NCBI GenBank assembly: GCA_021464415.1
Contig: JAKCWG010000344.1
Coordinates: 1 to 64,000, forward strand
Source: Lonicera japonica
Lineage: Eukaryota > Streptophyta > Magnoliopsida > Dipsacales > Caprifoliaceae
Reading direction: 5' to 3'
Length of the DNA: 64,000 nt
Shown: piece by piece, positions 48,688 through 59,940 of the stretch
How the letters are laid out: each line of letters opens with the position of its first letter
How positions within the stretch are numbered: position 1 is the stretch's first letter
Notes under the pieces: model-generated
Told to the model about the DNA's origin: nothing
Seen by the model: only the letters and a program-made list of their open reading frames with translations
Database searches by the model: none
Program-made: the position numbers and the translations under genes

Positions 48688-48969
48688 ATGGTGAAAATGA
48701 CAACCAAAATACTTGGTGTTTATAAGCAAGCTAAAAATCCATCATTATGCTTGTGCCGGTGCCAATGCTGCAACTATTGTCATCACGCTTGCGGGGCACT
48801 TGTGAAAATCTCAATCCCTCGAGGCCTTTGCTCTGGCACCAAAAGAGACACTCCTCTCTCAATCACAACCTTTAATTTGTGCGTCCGTGGTTGTCATTTA
48901 GTGAGGCGTTGTGTGTGCTTGGGTGGATACAAATTTGGAGAAGGGGAGAATGGGTGGTTAGCGTGGTAG
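48688..48969 (+). CDS. Uncharacterised Cys-rich ORF, doubtful
   Basis: A 93-codon frame with about 13 cysteines (runs such as L-C-L-C-R-C-Q-C-C and R-C-V-C-L), right after a MITE and a CT-rich stretch. It has more G and C than its surroundings. There is no signal peptide at the start; the cysteine spacing does not match a family I know. It might be a fragment of something else or chance. Confidence 0.15.
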   Translation: MVKMTTKILGVYKQAKNPSLCLCRCQCCNYCHHACGALVKISIPRGLCSGTKRDTPLSITTFNLCVRGCHLVRRCVCLGGYKFGEGENGWLAW

Positions 48970-51117
48970 ATCTAAGGAAATTTTTTCAATTTTTTTTTCT
49001 TTTCATGTGTTATTTTGGGTATTTTAGCTATTGATTAGTATAGAAAAATGAGTGTGCCTCGCTCCAGGTTTATACATTAGAGCACATTAGTTTTTAAAAA
49101 GATTTAATTGTAGCCACTTGCTCCCAATTTTTTACTTTTCAATTCATATTTTAAAAGATTCTAACTGACTTTTTAAAATTTATGAATTCTATTAAATCCA
49201 TGAACTGTTTAAAATTCTTGTAGAATCTCACAGATTTTAATGCATGTATTCTTTTGGATTTATGCAGATTTTAATATATTTATGGATTTAAGCATATTTT
49301 AATAAGTTCAGCAAAAAAATAAAAATCAAAAGATAAATAATAAAATAAATTAATTACGAGTTTAAAATAACATTATCAATGTAAAGACTATTAACAAAAT
49401 ACATTATAAAATTCATACTGCTTCATTCAAACATTATTATGATTATCATAACCCTCTTCATTCTCATTGTTTTCCTCTTGATTTCCATTCTCATTATTTA
49501 TGGTGACCTATTTACTAAAAAAATTTAAGACAACAAATTTTTATGATTTTATTATAATTATTAAGTGAATTTTACACTTGATACTATGTTTTGTTTATAT
49601 GTTTTTTTATTTTATTTCATACTAATTATTCAATTCTTAGTATATATGTATTCATTGATGGACTTAATGAAATTTGTCAAGCACTACAATTATGTGCAAC
49701 GCACGTGAACAAAAACTAGTTATAATAAAAAAATCAAATGATAAATAATAAAATAATTTTGATTACAACTTTAAAGTAATAAGCAAATTATAAATTCGCC
49801 GCAAATGGTTTGGATTGAGTCTAAAAACTCAATGGATTGGGTTTTTTTGCCTCTTCTATTCGATTTTCATCTTCTGTTTAAAAAAAATTCATAAAATAGT
49901 AGAAAAAAATCAAGGGAGCGATATATCTATAATTTCGAAACAATATGACTAATTTGATAATTAAAACTTTGAAAGTAGCAGTATCTAAATCAAAAAAAAA
50001 GTTTTAGATAGAGTGAATGAATTAAAGATATTTAAATAGATTATAGAGACGAAAAAAAATAATTCATAAGATTTGGGAAAAGAAGAGGTTTTAGATAGAG
50101 AGAATGGAGTGAAAGAGTTTAATAGATTATAGAGAAAAGAAGAAATTATACCTAAAGTCGGGACAAAGATGGAAAAGAATTTAATGTAAATATTTTGCTT
50201 GAAGAGAAGATTTATTGGTGGATTTGTTATTCATAAAAACACTCCTAAATCCATCAAAATATATCCACTTATAAAATGCTTTAAAGTTTATTGAGTTTTG
50301 AATATCATAAAATTTCAAAAGATTATTTTTAATCATAATTGAATACCATAAGATTTTAAAAGACTTTTTCAAATCCTAATTGAATACCATAAGATTTTAA
50401 AAGATTTTTTAAAATCAAAATTACATACCCATATACTTTCAAAATCCAAAAAAAAATCATATATAATTTAAATTGAATACTCCCCCGTTAATTTTTTTTA
50501 CTTTTTGTTTTCTCTTTTCTTTCACTATTTTACTTTTGTACCATTTGAAAAAAAAGGTACATTGATTAATGTTTATATCCTAACAAGTGAGCAAAGATTT
50601 CTAATTTTAATTGCCCAAAAATGAGGGAAACATTTAATTTGATGATTTGTTTGTACATTAATTAATTGCTTTTCACATTTTACATTGATAATTTATGCAC
50701 AAACAAAATATTGATCAACTGCTTTTCAAATTTCCAGATCTTAAACATTTGTTGAGTTTGTATCAGATTAGAAAAATTCATATATTTCACATACATATCA
50801 CTTTGTGTAAATTTAATTTGAATAAATTAAATGACAATAAAAAAATAATTCTTCATCAACGTATTATCAATTTTTATTCATCTTAAAGTATCGTCCTGTA
50901 TACGTAATACTTAGTATAAATAAAATGAATAATATCTCTAAATGTCATATCCTTGGATTTTGCAATTTTTGTCACAGGACACAGGTAACATTTTTTTTTA
51001 CGCATTCTTATTAGAACATGATTGTGAAATGCAATAAAATGTATTGTGTACGCTTCAATTCTTTAATTACGAAGTGACATCAAACACAGTATTAACTATT
51101 AGAGTTGTTTTTATGAG
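48970..51117. other. AT-rich intergenic DNA with short tandem repeats
   Basis: No gene seen. At about 50275-50440, three degenerate copies of a roughly 45-base unit (AATTGAATACCATAAGATTT type) stand in tandem. Related TTTTAAAAT- and GGATTT-rich sequence at about 49120-49320 may be the other end of the same non-autonomous transposon, but I could not define ends. Confidence 0.4.
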
Positions 51118-51190
51118 TAAGGTAGTTTTGTAACTTATTTGTAAAAATAAGGTACTTTTCTACTTATTTATATAAATAAGGTGATTTAAA
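51118..51190. repeat. Short tandem repeat at the left border of the pararetrovirus
   Basis: Two copies and a partial third of a 29-30-base unit beginning TAAGGTA-NTTTT and containing ACTTATTT (51118-51147, 51148-51176, 51177 onward). It sits where viral-looking sequence begins and could mark the integration border or belong to the viral leader. Confidence 0.6.
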
Positions 51191-51299
51191 CTTTTTGTCT
51201 TTATTAGACAATTTTAGAAATTGGACTTTAGTCCTTAGACTTGGTTATAAATTAATTTGTAACCCCCCAGATTTATAGAAAGAGAGTGAAACCCCGTTT

Positions 51300-51314
51300 T
51301 GGTATCAGAGGTAG
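51300..51314 (+). other. Initiator-tRNA-Met primer-binding site
   Basis: TGGTATCAGAG, followed by GTAG, matches the start of the tRNA-Met complement that primes minus-strand DNA synthesis in plant pararetroviruses. By convention it marks base 1 of such genomes. It is preceded by a C-rich stretch and precedes the first ORFs by under 200 bases. Confidence 0.85.
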
Positions 51315-51489
51315 TGAGTTATCCCAAACTCCTTTCCTCACAGACTTCAACAATAGACGTTGACTTCATAGATGCCCTTGGGAATATTCCCTCGCATCTA
51401 CACCTCTATTTTTGGAACAAATCCAGACTACCAACCAATTCCGACTCACCACATCGAACAGAAGGGTGTTTAACAACGCAGATTAAAGG

Positions 51490-51909
51490 TTGTTCACACG
51501 AAGAACATATACCTTTAAAACACTCAGAAAACAAGCAGTTATTGCAGGAGCAATAAATTGCTTATTAGACCAAAACCAATATTTATTATTAGTTTTGCAA
51601 CAGACCCATATTGATCTCCAAAAGATCAAATCAGACATCCAGCTTCTGGATTTACAGACCAAAAATAATACTAGACTAATTAAAGAATTAGACCAACAAA
51701 TCCCTTCGGATTTTGTTACCACGTTGAGAGAAATCCTCAACACAACTAGAGAAACAAAGAAGATTTGCAAAGAGCAAAATCCTTCTCTAGAGACAAAGGT
51801 TGACGATTTATCAAAATATATTCGCCAATTAGATATAGAGCTCAAAAGGTTATCCTCTGAGCAATCTAAGATTATACCTAGACTACACAACTATATTCCA
51901 GAAATATAA
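51490..51909 (+). pseudogene. Pararetroviral ORF 1, coiled-coil protein
   Basis: An open frame of about 139 codons rich in Lys, Gln, Leu and Ile in heptad-like spacing, predicted to form coiled coils across most of its length. A frame in another register (51299-51556) overlaps its start, so the original start of this ORF may lie further left behind an indel. Small coiled-coil proteins ahead of the polyprotein are usual in the badnavirus/tungrovirus group, where they are virion-associated. Exact function is not shown. Confidence 0.6.
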
Positions 51910-52000
51910 AAATGGAAATAGTTAACACAGACTGGAAAGAAGTTCCAGGTGGAATTATCCACAAGACATATCAGACTTTTATCGAAAGATAATAGAAAAG

Positions 52001-52771
52001 ATGAGCGATGAAAGATTCTCGCGAAGATTCATCGAATCAGAAATCAGCGGTGCTAACAAAGCAGCACTCTGTATCCTAGATAGACTAAACTTCATTTCTA
52101 CAGCTATAGCAGCTACCCAAGATTGTGAGTATCAATTTGCTCAAAATCTAAGAAATGATTTACAAGCTAAAACAGAAGGATTAAGAACCTTCTATAATGA
52201 TTTTGTTAAGTTTCAACAAAACTTAGCATATTATCTAGATGGAAAATGGGAAAACCATTTTAAGACTCAACAAGCTACCATAAATGAATGTAGAAGAAAT
52301 TCAGATCAGGTAGAAAGACAGTTAAAGGAAATCATGAATGGAATACAAGCCATTTATGAAAAACCTAATCAGACAAGCCAAGCAGATCTAGACACACCTC
52401 ACATATTGATGTATGTCGATAAGCTTGAAAGAAGTTTCAAGGCTTTAGATGCTAGACTTACAGAAGAGATAGCTTCTAGACAAGACTCAGAGAAATTAAA
52501 TGTGCACGAATTAAAAAAATATATTGCTACAGCACATAGTTCTCTAAAAGAAAATACAAAGACTATAAACGAAGAATTATATGTCAAATTGTATAAAGAC
52601 CAGTTGGCTCTTAAGGAAACCCTTATTAGTCAAATCAAAAGACAAAATGATTATTCAGAATCACTAGATAGAATCGAGAAGAAAAATGGAACAAAAGCAA
52701 GAAATCACTTGCAAGTTCAAAGAAACTCCATCTATCATAATAAAAGAAGAATCTTCAACAGGAAGAATTAG
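52001..52771 (+). CDS. Pararetroviral ORF 2, coiled-coil protein, open reading frame
   Basis: An uninterrupted 256-codon frame from an ATG to a stop, the longest intact frame in the first half of the provirus. The middle and C-terminal parts are rich in charged residues with leucine spacing that suggests long coiled coils. The end is strongly basic (R-N-S-I-Y-H-N-K-R-R). It overlaps the next frame (from 52686) by 86 bases, a compact viral arrangement. By position it compares with the second small ORF of badna/tungrovirus-type genomes. I recognise no enzymatic domain. Confidence 0.6.
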   Translation: MSDERFSRRFIESEISGANKAALCILDRLNFISTAIAATQDCEYQFAQNLRNDLQAKTEGLRTFYNDFVKFQQNLAYYLDGKWENHFKTQQATINECRRNSDQVERQLKEIMNGIQAIYEKPNQTSQADLDTPHILMYVDKLERSFKALDARLTEEIASRQDSEKLNVHELKKYIATAHSSLKENTKTINEELYVKLYKDQLALKETLISQIKRQNDYSESLDRIEKKNGTKARNHLQVQRNSIYHNKRRIFNRKN

Positions 52772-53904
52772 AAATGATGGATTAGACAAGACTAAGAAGG
52801 TAGCTAGTCTTACCCCTAGTATTGGACATCAAACTCTGATGATCCAAAGAGTAAGAGACTCTTCCTCCAACATAAGAACGTGGTGGAGAGAAAGAAACAT
52901 TTCCCACCCATTACAATGGAAGGAATGGGAGAAATGGATTGGAAGTACGCTGAAGAATCCATTAGTAATGGACAGCTTCCTCCAGTCAGATACATAGACT
53001 TGTTCCGAGAAGGAGCTATCCCTAAGACACCTAGCTACAACATGACATATTGTAGTAGGAATCATATCCTCGAAAAGAATTATACAGAAATTCAGATCTT
53101 CGAACCAAATTGGTTAAGATCTAGAGGAACAGACAGAAACTTTCAATTCCTAACTTTTGGACTCTTCCAAGCAAGAATCCAAGGACTGCATAGACCGCAG
53201 AATGGAGTTAACATCCTTTGTTGCCTAGTTGACAAAAGATGAAAAGATTTTCAGAAGAGCCTAGTTGGAATAGCCCAATTAGAAATGTCAGACAATATAG
53301 GATACTTCAATGTCACCCCGGCATTTACAGTATCTATACCTACAGCCAAACACTTTAAGCTAATCTTATATGCCACAGGGTATGAAGATTACGTGTTACC
53401 AGACGCAAACATTAACATAGAATATCAAAGCTATGTTAAGTTTTCTCAGAAAGCATTCGAAGGAATGCAACCAGGTATTCCACAAGGAAGAGTTAATGAA
53501 CAATCCTTGTTAGAACAAATACTTCAGACTTTAATAATACGTACAGTATTAGAAATACTGGACCTATGAGAGAACATGCCAAGACTCTCTGGCAGCTGCC
53601 AGAATTTCAAGAGACAAAGGCTGTACAGAATGAGCCTTTATATATTGCTCAAGATAATATCACAGGCAATATTAATATACAGTTTGCTCCTCCTAAGTTC
53701 AAAGCAAAGAACATTAGAACTGAGGAATCAAGATTTAGAAACATGGGAGATTCCACATTGGATGATCCTTCAGAAGGAGAATGTAGTACTGCTAGCACTG
53801 CTAGAATATTACAGCATGCTCCAGACTATAGACCCAGAAATTCTATAGACAATCATGATATTTTGTATGAGAAGGCCAGAATCCAAAATTTGGACATGAC
53901 CTAA
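52686..53904 (+). pseudogene. Pararetroviral polyprotein start: movement-protein-like region, frameshifted
   Basis: The polyprotein begins within the end of ORF 2. It is read in four pieces (52686-52997, 52880-53242, 53285-53569, 53566-53904) separated by shifts. The second and third pieces form the core, with a G-L-F-Q-A-R-I-Q-G-L-H-R stretch. By position and general character this is the 30K-type movement region that takes the virus between cells through plasmodesmata. The fourth piece is a polar linker. The assignment rests more on position than on strong motifs. Confidence 0.6.
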
Positions 53905-55475
53905 CAGATCAAGAAAGAGACACATACAAAAAGAATCTTGATAGAAGCAAATCAACTAGATATAATATGATGATATCTAGTGAGGTTATAAAGACTTAAG
54001 AAATTCTCAAGACACAAAGGAACTCCTAAGAAAATTAAGACTTAAGGAGAAAGATGAAGAACAGCAAGTGTTTCCAGTTGCTACGGAAATCCCAGGAGGA
54101 AACAATGCTAAATAGGAAAACCTCTAGAAATAGGTTTTAATCTATTTGAGACTCCTGCTGCTATAAATATTCCCATTTATAGTGACAGTATTATCAAGAC
54201 CAAACCAGACTATGTCAAAGGATTACCCACGACAGCCATAGACTTTCAAAGTACAAAAAATATGGCTTCAGTAGCCATCAATCCAGTAGGTATCTACCTA
54301 AATTTGGATAATGTACAAGATAGAAAGAATGCCTTAAAAGAATGGCAAGATCAGATGCACATGTGCTTTGCGTCTAACGAAAGTTGGGATGCAGAATCAT
54401 GTAGACGTTATGCTGAACAATCCCTAAAGGGAATTGTAAAAAACTATTTAGATAGTTTAAGAACAGCAACAGACGAAGCTAGTATAGCTAAGCTAGCAAG
54501 ATTTAATGAGACAATAAATCAGAGAACTGTAAACGGTTATGTACAACTCTTTACAGCCGAATTCATTGGTGCAAGTCATCTTGCCCAAGAATCAGAAGTA
54601 GACGTGGCAAAAACTAAGTTATCATTACTTAGTATATGCAGCTTAGACAAAATCAACGAATATAGTAATAACTATGAAACGTTGTATTATCAGATAAAAG
54701 AGTTCACTACAACTCTTAAAGACGAGTACTTTAAAAACTCCAGCTATTGGACACCTTCTTATTAATGAATATAGAAAGTGGCCTGGAGTTAATAATACTA
54801 AAGAAGATACTCTTGGTGAAAGAATAAACTTTGCCAAAGACTATATTATCGCAAAGAGACGCGAGAAAGCACAAGACGCTTTGATTAAGGAGACATTTAA
54901 AAATATGCCTTCAATCAAAGATGAAAGAGACATAGCACCTATCCAATGGGATGTGGAAGAAGTTCTTCCAAAAGCCATAAGAAGAAGCATTGGAAACAGA
55001 CTTTCAAGCTACGATTAATACAGACCCTAATAATAAAAAATATAAATTCAGAAAATCGACTAGCTTTAGAAATCCAAAGAAGAGAAAGAAATTATTTCCC
55101 AGAAGGAGATATTTCAAAAAGAATTCAGACTCCAGAAAGAAAGTGCCTAATTATAGAAAGGGCGAAGATAGAAAACCAACAACCAATAATTCAAGAAATG
55201 AATGTTGGGTGTGTGGTAAGACTGGACATTTTGCTAGAAGCTGTTCTCAAAGAGAGAATAAAGAAATAAAACCTAGTGTTAGACTAGTAGAAGTCATGCT
55301 TACCCAAGCTGACACACAAGACTTAGACCTCATCTATAATATCGAATTATCAGATTTCGAAATAGATGACAATGCCAGTGTATATAGTGCATATACGACT
55401 GAGTCAGATAGTGAACCTTCTTCCGAAGAAGAAGAAGAAGAATTCAAAGAATGTTTTGTTTATCACCACAATTGA
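53905..55475 (+). pseudogene. Pararetroviral coat protein and zinc knuckle, frameshifted
   Basis: Sequence at 53905-54261 is broken by several stops. The frame 54262-54765 is the best preserved part of the capsid, with a W-Q-D-Q-M region. It ends early, and the next frame carries on past 54765 to about 55018. The frame 54990-55475 is Lys/Arg-rich and then has a CCHC zinc knuckle (C-W-V-C-G-K-T-G-H-F-A-R-S-C, about 55203-55244) that binds nucleic acid, followed by an acidic tail of Glu and Asp. Basic part, knuckle and acidic tail in this order are typical of pararetroviral coat proteins. Confidence 0.8.
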
Positions 55476-55971
55476 TGATAATGAACCATTAGACGAAGCT
55501 ATTTATCTAGACTATGAAGAAGCCATTTACTGCTGTAGTTTAACAGACGTATGGCGACCTTCCCAACCAGAAAGAATGGTTAGAATACCACAGTGCTATA
55601 CGAATCCAAGCCATAGGTGTAAATTCGAAATGAAATGTAGCCCTGCAGACTTCACTTGTGATTATTGTTTTACAATGATATCACTTGAGTTATTCATGGT
55701 ATGCATTATATGCAAACTTCATTACCATGAAGACTGTTGGAGACATGAATTTCGTACTATGTACGAAAATAAGTATGATCACATACTAGACTTAGACATA
55801 GATAAATACTATCAAGAAATTGATACAAATAGACTCAGAAAGATTAAGGAGGGAAAAAGAAAGATGGACGAGAGTCCTTTACAGACTATCCCTGATATTC
55901 CAAATCCTCTAAAAGGAATTGAAATCAGAGAACAAAATAATCTGAGAGTTTCAACTAAAGAAAGTTTATGA
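55366..55971 (+). pseudogene. Pararetroviral second Cys-rich region
   Basis: From about 55476 the reading continues in a new frame with clustered Cys and His residues, including C-D-Y-C, C-I-I-C and H-Y-H-E-D-C. This is a possible second zinc-binding site distinct from the CCHC knuckle. A second Cys-rich cluster between coat protein and protease is a hallmark described for badnaviruses and their relatives, although the spacing here is not identical. It ends four bases into the protease frame. Confidence 0.65.
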
Positions 55972-56759
55972 GCCTTATTGAAGTAAAGGTTCTTAACCCA
56001 GATTATCCCAGACTACTCTCTGCATTAATGGATACCGGTTGTACCGCCAGTATCTGTAAGGCAAATGCCTTTCCAGAAGAGTATTATAGACCTAGCGAAC
56101 AACTTATCTCCGGACGAGTCGCTAATGGTGATTACTTTGAATTACCATTACAGACCATACCTATTTATTTCCAAATAGGAGACAATGAATTTACCCATGA
56201 ATTTTATGTCATGGATCCTCCTTGTAAATTCATAGGAAATCTTTTAATCGGAAATGATTTCCTTAGAAAGTATCAACCATTTTCTCAATATGATGATAAA
56301 ATAAAATTATCTCATAACAGCGAATTTGATACTCAGACTCTGCTCATATCTAAGGATAGAGCATCAAACCTCATGCAAGTAAAACCTGCATGGAGACCCC
56401 TTCAGAGTTCTACAGCTAAGTGTGGTGACATAGAGGAAATTACAGCCCCTCTTAAAAACAAATGCACTTGTCCAGACAAAAAATGTTATAAACAGATAAC
56501 ATTAATTCAACAAGAAATTGTTGATCAGACTAGACATCAGCTCTTGGCTATCCAAGAGATGAGAAAGAGAAAGAAAATAGACATCAGATCCTTAGACGTA
56601 GAAAAGGATAAGATAAAGGAATTAGCAATTCCTACCACTGGAGAAAATCCTATAGAAAAATGGGAAAAAGACAAAGCATATTGCCAAATTATACCCATAA
56701 ACCCAGACGCCACCATAAATGGAGGCACCTATAAGAAAGGATATTCCCCAGAGAGATAG
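55968..56759 (+). pseudogene. Pararetroviral aspartic protease region
   Basis: An open frame of 263 codons that overlaps the previous one by four bases (ATGA). The active-site D-T-G-C is at about 56031-56042, inside the usual hydrophobic surroundings, and a G-N-D-F-L element follows. This is a retropepsin-type protease that cuts the polyprotein. The C-terminal part has C-x-C-x-x-x-x-C-like residues and a linker to reverse transcriptase. The frame is lost near 56755. Confidence 0.85.
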
Positions 56760-57291
56760 AGAAGAATTCCAAACAGAGATAGATAGTCTACTCAAGGTGG
56801 AATGATTCAAGAAAGCATTAGTAGACATAATAGCCTTGCCTTTTATGTTGAAAACGAATCAGAAAGGAAAAGAGGAAAAAGACGAATGGTATTAGACTAT
56901 AGAACTCTCAATAAAAATTGCGAGTTTGATTCATACAAAATACCAGATAAGAATAATCTCATTAGTCTTATCGAAAATAGAAAGATATTTAGCAAATTTG
57001 ATTGTAAGTCAGGTTTCTGGCAAATCAAAATGCACCCAGACTCCATACCGTGGACAGCTTTTAGCGTACCACAAGGAAAGTATGAGTGGCTAGTAATGCC
57101 ATTTGGATACAAAAATGCCCACAAGTCTTTCAGAGAAGAATAGATGGCATTTTCAGAAAGTATTCAGACTTTTGCCTAGTATATATTGATGATGTACTAG
57201 TTGCAAGTCATACAGAGAAGACCATATAGAACATCTTAGAATAATAATAGCCGAATTCGATAATCATGGTATTATTATCTCTCATAAAAAG
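56760..57291 (+). pseudogene. Pararetroviral reverse transcriptase, broken
   Basis: The frame 56802-57143 includes the fingers and palm start, R-M-V-L-D-Y-R-T-L-N and F-D-C-K-S-G-F-W-Q-I. It then has P-Q-G-K-Y-E-W and M-P-F-G-Y-K-N-A, where cognate proteins have an active-site-adjacent P-F-G. The catalytic Y-I-D-D (57182-57193) falls in a different frame with stops nearby. The domain is thus present but not continuous. Reverse transcription of the pregenomic RNA would be its role. Confidence 0.9.
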
Positions 57292-58104
57292 ATGCTTCTA
57301 TTTCAAGAAGAAATAGATTTCATAGGAGTCCATATTCGAAATGGAAAAATATCTCCTCTAGACCATATTACTAGAAAGATTTTAGACTTTCCAGATAGAA
57401 TCATCGACAGAAAACAATTACAAAGCTTTCTTGGATTGCTTAATTGTGCTACAGACTACCTTAAAGATTTAGCCGGGAAAAGGAGAAGCTTTACCGCTAA
57501 ATTAAAAGGAACAGAAAAGACTAATCCATTTAATTGGACAAAAGACGACATGGATATAATAACTAAATTAAAAGAAGAAGTCAAAAATATCCCTGGATTA
57601 GAGATGCCTAATGCAGAGGACATCTTCATAGTAGAAACTGATGCTTCAGATAAGCAATGGGGTGCAATCTACTATGCTTTAGACTATCAGACAAAGAAAA
57701 AGAAATTGTATAAATATAACTCAGGGACATTTACTGATCCCGAAACAAGATACACAACCCATGAGAAAGAAGTTCTCGCTATAGTAAGAGCAATAGAAAA
57801 ATATATGCTCTTTCTAAGACCAAAACACTTTACAGTGTATACAGACTCCAGCTATGCTGTCGGATTTAGAGATCTAAATCTTAATAGATCAAAGACTAAT
57901 AGACTAATTAGATGGCAACAATCTCTTAGTGATTATGATTTCAGTATAATTCATATAAAAGGGAAAAAGAATACAATTCCTGATATTATTTCAAGAGAAT
58001 CTGTATTTGCCGAAAATCTAATAATTTGTTTCATGATATCTACAGACAACAGACTAGACCAATGGAAGCAGGAGGAAGCTCTAGCAGAAAGACCAGATTC
58101 ATAG
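57292..58104 (+). pseudogene. Pararetroviral RT connection and RNase H
   Basis: An open 270-codon frame. It begins with the end of reverse transcriptase (F-L-G-L-L-N motif), then the RNase H start E-T-D-A-S-D-K-Q-W-G, the E-K-E-V-L-A-I segment and Y-T-D-S-S-Y. Acidic catalytic residues appear in place, so this piece itself looks undamaged. The H-I-K-G-K-K-N region closes the domain. The frame ends at 58104, overlapping the next ORF. Confidence 0.9.
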
Positions 58105-59392
58105 ATCAGGTAGAGGTCGCCAGATATCTACAAGGGGCATATGACCCTCAGACTCAGGCTAGCGAAAGAAGCAAGCCAAAGATGCCTAGACCCATTCTTG
58201 AAACTCTAGATGAAATTCTCATTCCCCCAGGAAGAAGGAGTGAAGAAATTTGTAGACAGAATAAGATAATCGGAGGAATGTTCTTCCCGAATACAGACCA
58301 GACCAGAGGTTTCCAGATCTATCAAATTCAGAAGAGAATTTACTAAAGAAACTCTCACCCTAATAGACGCTCTATGGTGGAATCATTCCAACAACCTCAA
58401 GATAGAGTTCAGACAAAATTTGGTTGCTACAGCCAGATTCATGAGGATGCAGTGGATAGCTATTTCCCAGATAAATCCAGCACCTCCCAGGAACTTAATA
58501 GAAGCTCCTAGACCCCAAAGAAATGACCTATGCTAGAGCCACAGGTCAAATGGTGCCACCTAAGGAAACAAGATACATGATCTTGTTATGAAAGAAAAGG
58601 TTCTTTATCAACCTGCTTACCCGTTAAGAAAGGAACGAGCGGCTGAAAATAATGAGACAATGGACCTAGACGCATTAAACCTAGACATTGCCGAAACCTT
58701 AAAAGAAATCGGCAATTATCTCTTCAACAGAACGATCCCAGGGCATGCATCGTTTATGAAGGGATACTGTGAAGATATACCTCAAATAAATATTTGGGGA
58801 AAAACAGACATTCCTATAGAACTCTTGGCTAGTCAAGGACTCATTGGCCAGATTTTCATACAGGAAACCACAGACGCAGATTGTTTTGGCGAAAAGATAG
58901 CCAATTACGTTGAGACGGTCAAAGAATACCTTCCCTTTATTTAAGAGCTATTCTATTGGTCCAGAAGCAGGATTCAACCATGAAATTGGAGGATTCCAGC
59001 TAGTCCGGTTCTCAGAAGAACCATGTTCGACGTAGAAGGACTCTGTTCAGCAGAACTCGAGCCCATTGAAGAAAACAAAATCCTTCAGCATTAAAAGTCA
59101 ACAGATCTTTGGGTATCCTAAAGATTATGGATGAACTTTTAAGTGAAGAAAAATGGTACACGTGTGCCAAGAAGAAGACTTTGATCATCCAAGCGCAAGA
59201 AACCTTTGGAGGACGGATGATCAGAGGACAGACCAAAGGCACAGAGAGTGATAATACCTACCACCACCTCCAACATTGCCAACATAGAAGAATACTGGAG
59301 CACCATTAGAGGCTCCATCCAGACCTACCAACTAGACGTTGCTAGCAGAATTCCTAGCCCAACTGATTACATCAAGGTAACAGCTGACGGCT
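58062..59392 (+). pseudogene. Additional pararetroviral ORF after RNase H, unidentified
   Basis: Starts by an ATG at 58062 inside the end of the RNase H frame. It reads in the same style (AGA- and GAC-rich) through 58346 and, by a shift, to about 58540. It is readable again at 58588-58944 (118 codons) and more weakly to the stop at about 59392. If once continuous it would be about 440 codons. I recognise no domain. Its place, after the polyprotein and before the promoter, is like ORF 4 of tungroviruses or the accessory ORF of some endogenous florendoviruses; a transactivator is possible but not shown. Confidence 0.6.
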
Positions 59393-59439
59393 AGCAACAG
59401 TAAGAAGACGGTAGCAACAGAAGCTTATGCAGAAACGTA

Positions 59440-59791
59440 AGCAATGACGTTTTTTTACAGACCAGACGAATCTTATATTATTGTATAAAATTGTTTTGTA
59501 ATGTAAAGTTGCTTTATTTTCTTCAATTTGTAAAAGCTGATTGCAGTACAGAACCTGCACTTGTCGATGGGGCCACAGAAGCAGTACCCGAGGTGCATTA
59601 TTGTTTGCGATCAATTGTGTTTTTATCAGTTTGTATAATTATATGTAAAGCATTAGCTGTCTAGAGGTGTCGGCAAGCTCCCTTCACTCACTATTCGCCT
59701 TGTGCGTCTAAAGCTGTGGGGCCTGTCTCTTTATTCGTTTTCTTCTTGCTTTTAGCAGCCGGTAACCGGTCTGTAAGTTTGTATCCTCCCC
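59440..59791 (+). promoter_or_regulatory. Pararetroviral promoter upstream region
   Basis: No reading frame. It has a TGACGT at 59445-59450, like the as-1 type element of caulimovirus promoters, and short direct repeats of GACGG-like sequence near 59370-59412. It leads into the TATA box at 59792. Confidence 0.45.
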
Positions 59792-59798
59792 TATATAA
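59792..59798 (+). promoter_or_regulatory. TATA box of the pararetroviral pregenomic RNA promoter
   Basis: TATATAA, followed by GGAG, as in many plant pararetrovirus promoters. The start would be near 59823. It stands in a slightly GC-richer stretch, and the poly(A) signal follows about 115 bases after the start. Confidence 0.8.
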
Positions 59799-59934
59799 GG
59801 AGAAGGATTTCATTTGTAAGTACGAGTTTTTCCATCCTCAGCTTAGAGTTTTCAATTCTAGAGAGCATGAGTGAGTAAAGCTTCCTTTAGTTAGCAAAAG
59901 GAAAGCAAGTAGTTTGTAATAATAATTTTACTTG

Positions 59935-59940
59935 AATAAA
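59935..59940 (+). terminator. Pararetroviral poly(A) signal
   Basis: AATAAA lies about 140 bases beyond the TATA box. In pararetroviruses the signal follows the start so that a full-length RNA passes it once and ends at the second passage, giving a terminal repeat. The TTTGTA-rich run before it (59910-59930) is also typical. Confidence 0.75.
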
